DNA from: CAYQMF01 sp964418595
GTDB taxonomy: Bacteria > Planctomycetota > UBA1135 > UBA2386
Assembly (NCBI GenBank): GCA_964418595.1
Contig: CAYQMF010000011.1
Location: 22,790-86,789, forward strand
Reading direction: 5' to 3'
Length of the DNA stretch: 64,000 nt
The translations under genes were made by a program, and so were the position numbers. The notes under the pieces were generated by a model that was not told the origin of the DNA, did no database searches, and worked only from the letters and a program-made list of their open reading frames with translations. Within the stretch, counting starts at the first letter, position 1. Every line of letters starts with the position of its first letter. Of this stretch, positions 60,183 to 64,000 are shown piece by piece.

Positions 60183-61028
60183 TCAGAAGAGGTCGTAGCG
60201 GCGCAACCGATAGTGGTGCACGGTCTGCGCGACCCGCTGGACGCGAGCCGGATCGCGCCACCAATCGTCGTACACGGAGACGCAGCGCCCTTGCATGGCG
60301 GCACTCTCGTCACTGGCGAGCCATGCCGCCAGCTCCGCGGCGGCCTCGGGCGGGCGGTAGTTGACGCGCGCCGGGTGTGGCACGCCTGTGCGCGCTTCCT
60401 CCGCCGCGACCGCGGCGAGCTTGTCGGCGGTCCAGACCATCCCGGGCTCCAGGGCATTGAGGCGGATGCCGGTGTCGAGGACCTCGGCCTGGACCTGGTC
60501 GGTGAGCCGACACACGGCGGCCTTGGCGCACGCGTAGGCCGCGGCGGTCACGCCGAGCCACGGGAAGAACGCGCCGCCGCCGGCCGCGGTGATCACGACG
60601 CCGCGGTTGCGGGTGCGGTAGTGTGGCATCACGGCGCGGATGGTGTGGAACGCGGTCAGCACGTTCTGGCCGACGATCGATGCGAAGGTCGCCGGCTCGA
60701 CCACGTCGATCGGCGCGTACACCGACCCACCCCCCGCCATCGCGGCCACGACATCGACGCGGCCAAATGCGCTGAGCGCGTGGTCGACCATCGCCTGCGC
60801 CTGGGTCGGGTCGCCGAGATCTGCGGGGAAGACCACGCAGCGTCCGCCTTCGGCCTCGATCGTGTGCGCGGTCTCCTCGAGCAGTTCGCGCCGGCGCGCC
60901 GAGACCAGGACCTTCGCACCCTCCGCCGCGAAACGACATGCGATGGCCCGGCCGATGTTCCAGCCACCGCCGGTCACGATGGCGACGCGCTCGTCGAGGC
61001 GTCGGGGGAGAGCGGATGGCAGCGACAT
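60183..61028 (-). CDS. Short-chain dehydrogenase/reductase
   Basis: 281 aa. Cofactor loop TGGGWNIGRAIA (a variant of TGxxxGIG), MAGG in place of NNAG, and the active Tyr/Lys in YACAKAA. The usual catalytic Ser position reads ITAAGGGAF, so Ser is replaced or shifted and activity may differ. The start lies 6 nt after TACAAC. Confidence 0.85.
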   Translation of the reverse strand: MSLPSALPRRLDERVAIVTGGGWNIGRAIACRFAAEGAKVLVSARRRELLEETAHTIEAEGGRCVVFPADLGDPTQAQAMVDHALSAFGRVDVVAAMAGGGSVYAPIDVVEPATFASIVGQNVLTAFHTIRAVMPHYRTRNRGVVITAAGGGAFFPWLGVTAAAYACAKAAVCRLTDQVQAEVLDTGIRLNALEPGMVWTADKLAAVAAEEARTGVPHPARVNYRPPEAAAELAAWLASDESAAMQGRCVSVYDDWWRDPARVQRVAQTVHHYRLRRYDLF

Positions 61029-61034
61029 GCGCGA

Positions 61035-61040
61035 GTTGTA
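61035..61040 (-). promoter_or_regulatory. Putative -10 box TACAAC
   Basis: Minus-strand TACAAC ends 6 nt before the SDR ATG. It departs from TAnnnT in the last base, so it is the weakest of the set. Confidence 0.3.
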
Positions 61041-61070
61041 GCCCAGGGGCCGCCGAACCGGGCCGACTCC

Positions 61071-61616
61071 TCACTCGATGGCGCAGCCCACCGCCACGGT
61101 GCGCGGCGCTGGCACGGCGAGACCCGCCAGCACCGCCGTGATCGCATCGCGAAGGTCGTGCGTGGTGGGCTGTGGCCGCTTCTTGCCGAGATCGCCGAAC
61201 CAGTTGTCGATGCGCCCGCGATAGAGCAGCGTCCGACCGGGACCGATCACTGCCGCCTCCGGCGTGACCGTCGCCCCGACCGCGCGCACCAGGGCGTGGT
61301 CGTGGTCGAGCACGATGGGGCCCTCGAGGCCGTACTCGCGGGCATGCGCGCTGGCGGCGGCGGCGTCGATCCGCGGGTCGACGTGCACGACGAAGAACCG
61401 CACCGGCGCGGCGCGCAGTCCCGCACGCAGCGTCGCGATCGCCGGCGCGTACGCATTCGCGATGGGGCAATCCGCGACCACGAACAGCAGCACGTGCACC
61501 TTGCCTGGCGCGACGTCCAAGGGCATGTGGACGGCACCATCCAGATCGCCGACGCGCACGGTGGCCTCGGTGCCGGCGCAACCGGCGAGCGCGAGCAGCG
61601 CCAGGTACCTAATCAC
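61071..61616 (-). CDS. Redoxin-type lipoprotein
   Basis: 181 aa. Lipoprotein signal IRYLALLALAGC; thioredoxin-like fold with VVADCPIANAYAPAI, the single-Cys motif of planctomycete redoxins that accompany copper monooxygenases. The start is GTG 61616, overlapping the monooxygenase stop by 8 nt, so translation is coupled. Probably maintains the copper or haem partner; inferred. Confidence 0.78.
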   Translation of the reverse strand: MIRYLALLALAGCAGTEATVRVGDLDGAVHMPLDVAPGKVHVLLFVVADCPIANAYAPAIATLRAGLRAAPVRFFVVHVDPRIDAAAASAHAREYGLEGPIVLDHDHALVRAVGATVTPEAAVIGPGRTLLYRGRIDNWFGDLGKKRPQPTTHDLRDAITAVLAGLAVPAPRTVAVGCAIE

Positions 61617-63138
61617 CGCGGCGGCGTCTTCCGCCCTGCACGGCATCCTGCAGGGCGCGCTCCAACTCCTCGGCGTCGATGACCCCGTCGCGATCGGCAT
61701 CGAACCGTTCGAGCAGCCGGCGCCACTGCGCAGGTACTTCGTCTGCTTCCAGACGACCGTCGCCGTTCTTGTCCAACATCATCACCCGCGACACCAGGGC
61801 GCCGCTGGCGCCGCCACTGCGCGCCGCACCCGCGAGTTGTTCCCGCGTGTGCAGTTGCACTTCGCGCTGCAGTACGCGCGCCTCGGCCTCGACGCGGGGC
61901 ACGAGCAAGAGCGTGACGCTCCCCATCTCGTCCGTGGACTGCAGCCCCCACCGCACGCGACGCGGCGGATCGTGCGGGTTGCGCGGGTTGTCCGCGGAGT
62001 TGTCGTAGGTGATCTCGACGTCGATGCGCGTGCCCTTCGGCAACGCGATGGGCTCGCGGTACTGGTAGCGGTTCTGCCAGTTGAAGTCCCAGTCGTCGAT
62101 CCAGAACACCGACTGGCGCTCGCCCGCCGGCGATGTCGCCCACACGTGCATGTCCTTGCACAGGTAGTGGGCGTGGCCGCCGATCTCCACCCCCAGGGCA
62201 TCGACCGGCAGCACGAACGAATCCGCGATCTTGAACCCGCGATCGCCCGCTGGCACGTCGAGCCCCGCCGCGACCCCGAACGCGGGTGGCAACTGCAGGC
62301 CGACCATCGAACGCGTCGGCGGCTCCTTGGCGAAGTACAGGCCGAGCGTGGTCTGTTCGCGCTCGACCTTGCCGGAGGGATGGAAGTGGCTGCGCAGGAT
62401 CAGGTCGGCGCCCTTGGGAACACGCCGCGCGAGTCCGAGCGGCAGATCGCGCGCCTGGCCGCCCACCGCCCAACCACCCACCGCCGCGGTGCCGTTCAGG
62501 CCACCGCCTTCTCCACCCATGCCCGCAAAGCCGGGCTGGCCGTCGGCGCCGTCCATGGCGCGGGCGCGGCCGCTGGTGTCGAAGCTGAAGATGATGTGAT
62601 GCAGGACCGAGCGGGCCGAGGGTCGCACGTCGATCGCCGTGAGCCATCGATCGCCATCCAGGCCGAGCGGGACCACGAAGTTGCGGTAGATGTCCGGGCC
62701 ACCCGCGGGTACCTCGAATGCGGCCGGCATGCTGATTACGAGATCCGGCTCGCGCAGCAGCCAACCGGACGCGAAGGTCGGGGCCGCCGGGGTCTTCTTG
62801 GGGTCACCCTCCGGCGCACCTCCGGCGACGAAGGCGAGGATGGCGTCGATCTGCGCCGGCGCGAGCCGCAGTTCGCCCGCGAACTCGCCGTGGCCCGCAA
62901 CCGGGTGCCACGGGGGCATGTCCCGGCGCTCCACGACCTGGGCGATGGTCTTGGCGCGACGCTTCACATCTTCGTAGGTGAGGAGCGAGAACGGCGCGGC
63001 CTGCCCCGCACGGTGGCAGGGGGCACAGTGCTCGAACACGATGGGGGCGATGTGCTCCGCGAAGCTTGGAACGTCCTGGGGCACCTGCGGCGCGGCGGTG
63101 AGGCAGGGCAAGGAAAGTGTGAGGAAGAGGCTCGGCAT
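61609..63138 (-). CDS. Copper type II ascorbate-dependent monooxygenase-like protein with cytochrome c and EF-hands
   Basis: 509 aa. Signal peptide, then a haem motif CAPCH (near residue 40; HCAPCHRAGQAAPFSLLTYED). The two-domain PHM-like core has VLHHIIFSF, RSHFHPSGK (HxH) and GGHAHYLCKDMHVWA as copper ligands. The C-terminus carries two EF-hands (DKNGDGRLEADE and DADRDGVIDAEE). Hydroxylation or oxidation at the envelope is expected; substrate unknown. Confidence 0.87.
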   Translation of the reverse strand: MPSLFLTLSLPCLTAAPQVPQDVPSFAEHIAPIVFEHCAPCHRAGQAAPFSLLTYEDVKRRAKTIAQVVERRDMPPWHPVAGHGEFAGELRLAPAQIDAILAFVAGGAPEGDPKKTPAAPTFASGWLLREPDLVISMPAAFEVPAGGPDIYRNFVVPLGLDGDRWLTAIDVRPSARSVLHHIIFSFDTSGRARAMDGADGQPGFAGMGGEGGGLNGTAAVGGWAVGGQARDLPLGLARRVPKGADLILRSHFHPSGKVEREQTTLGLYFAKEPPTRSMVGLQLPPAFGVAAGLDVPAGDRGFKIADSFVLPVDALGVEIGGHAHYLCKDMHVWATSPAGERQSVFWIDDWDFNWQNRYQYREPIALPKGTRIDVEITYDNSADNPRNPHDPPRRVRWGLQSTDEMGSVTLLLVPRVEAEARVLQREVQLHTREQLAGAARSGGASGALVSRVMMLDKNGDGRLEADEVPAQWRRLLERFDADRDGVIDAEELERALQDAVQGGRRRRGD

Positions 63139-63345
63139 CGGGTTCTCGGGAAGCGCCCTCGCCGGGTTTGCCCGCGGCGGCTCGGTGGGGACGGCCGGAC
63201 CACCGCCCCGTTGCCGCCGGGCCGACCCGCGGCAGATCCAAGTCCGTTGCGGATTCCGGGGAAGACATCCCGTTACCCCGCCGCCCTGCTGCGGCGCGTG
63301 GTACCACCCCCACCACGCGTCGCGGCACCAACCCAGCACCGAACC

Positions 63346-64000
63346 ATGAACACCCGCCTCCTGCTTCCCATCGTCCTCTTCACTCCGACCCTGTTCGCCC
63401 AAGAGCACAAGATCGCAATCAAGCCCTCCAGCGAAGGGACCCGCTTCACGATCGAGTCCTCGTCCAAGGTCGAATCGACCACGAAGATGCTCATGAACGG
63501 CGAGGAGACCCAATTCGGCGGTGGTCGCGGCGGCGCGGGCGGCGGCGGTCGCGGCGGTGCGGGCGGCGGCCGTGGCGGCGCGGCCCCCGGGCCGGTCTCG
63601 ACCATCGAGAAGGTCGTGTTCGTCGACGGCGGGGCCTGGCGGAAATACGACGTGGCCGAAGCCAAGGTCACCACGTTCGGCGGCGACGGCGAGACGAACG
63701 AGCAGGTCGTCACCGGGGAACTGAACGGCCAGAAGATCAGCCTCGGCACGGAGCCGGCGGTGCTCGGCGACGGCGACAAGAGCACCCCGCTGTCGGAACG
63801 CGCCGCGCGCGGGATCCCGAAGAAGATCGATCTCAGCAGCCTCGCGCCGAAGGCGGCCATCGCCGTCGACGCCAGCTACGAGATCACCGGGTTCCATCAG
63901 GCGATGGGATCCCTGGTGCACCCGGTGCGCGCGGCGGCCGCCGCCGGCGGGCGCGGGCGCGGCGAGGCGGCGGGCGCGGACACGGGTGGCGGTGAGACTG
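63346..64000 (+). CDS. Exported protein with Gly/Arg-rich segments (3' partial)
   Basis: 218 codons are visible before the window ends. Signal peptide MNTRLLLPIVLFTPTLFAQ; a beta-type start HKIAIKPSSEGTRFTIESS; a low-complexity stretch of GGGRGG repeats (about residues 57-80); a middle domain with VVFVDGGAWRKYDVAEA; and a second Ala/Gly/Arg-rich segment at the edge. Not recognised. The 207 bases upstream, divergent from the copper monooxygenase, hold a palindrome GTGGTACCAC at 63298-63307 and no other feature. Confidence 0.65.
   Translation, partial: MNTRLLLPIVLFTPTLFAQEHKIAIKPSSEGTRFTIESSSKVESTTKMLMNGEETQFGGGRGGAGGGGRGGAGGGRGGAAPGPVSTIEKVVFVDGGAWRKYDVAEAKVTTFGGDGETNEQVVTGELNGQKISLGTEPAVLGDGDKSTPLSERAARGIPKKIDLSSLAPKAAIAVDASYEITGFHQAMGSLVHPVRAAAAAGGRGRGEAAGADTGGGET

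Overview
The window is dense, GC-rich (roughly 70% by eye) bacterial chromosome with almost no intergenic DNA. The family content points to a planctomycete: a DUF1549/DUF1553 cytochrome protein next to a DUF1501 protein, a sulfatase, a sigma factor overlapping a Ser/Thr kinase gene, a kinase-formylglycine-generating-enzyme fusion, a c-type-cytochrome copper monooxygenase, and a short beta-rich C-terminal domain shared by several secreted proteins. No rRNA, tRNA, CRISPR array, insertion sequence or phage gene was seen. The species cannot be named from this sequence.

Layout. 1-9.8 kb: the tail of a secreted protein, a PhyH-type dioxygenase, a sulfatase, a decayed type II secretion F gene, a hybrid histidine kinase, an aminotransferase, an FHA-GAF-adenylate cyclase and a subtilase. 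9.8-13.6 kb: two translationally coupled genes, a tandem beta-domain protein and a 926-residue multidomain peptidoglycan-binding protein with Cys/His motifs. 13.6-15.5 kb: a sodium/solute symporter with a 50-residue membrane partner. 15.7-23.4 kb: a compact V-type ATPase operon (E, DUF2764, A, B, D, I, K) ending in a HutD-family gene. 23.4-28.4 kb: an amino acid permease and two tandem copies of an NSS transporter plus its 36-residue small subunit. 28.5-36 kb: sigma factor/kinase, folA/thyA, a PAS-GGDEF protein and an ECF sigma/FecR pair. 36-45.2 kb: DUF72, a lipoprotein, an NHL protein, a triple-hairpin convergent terminator, two unrelated amidases and a kinase-FGE fusion. 45.2-50.5 kb: a protein with about 12 G-x-D-x-Y repeats, a glycosyltransferase, L-serine dehydratase and HldD. 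50.6-64 kb: DUF1501/DUF1553, CutC, a DUF4212/symporter pair, an M64 peptidase, a methyltransferase-like protein, an SDR, a redoxin/copper monooxygenase pair, and the start of a Gly/Arg-rich secreted protein.

How the genes fit together. A rotary ATPase whose rotor carries the Na+-type ligand set (Gln, Gln, Glu) shares the window with two NSS and two SSS sodium-coupled transporters, so sodium may be the coupling ion; this is inference. Genes in runs are tightly coupled: ATGA or GTGA overlaps occur at more than a dozen junctions. Many isolated genes start 5-13 nt after a TAnnnT hexamer, which suggests leaderless or near-leaderless transcripts. The best candidates for undescribed biology are the two-gene cell-wall module at 9.86-13.6 kb, the G-x-D-x-Y repeat protein with its glycosyltransferase, and the shared C-terminal domain of the secreted enzymes.
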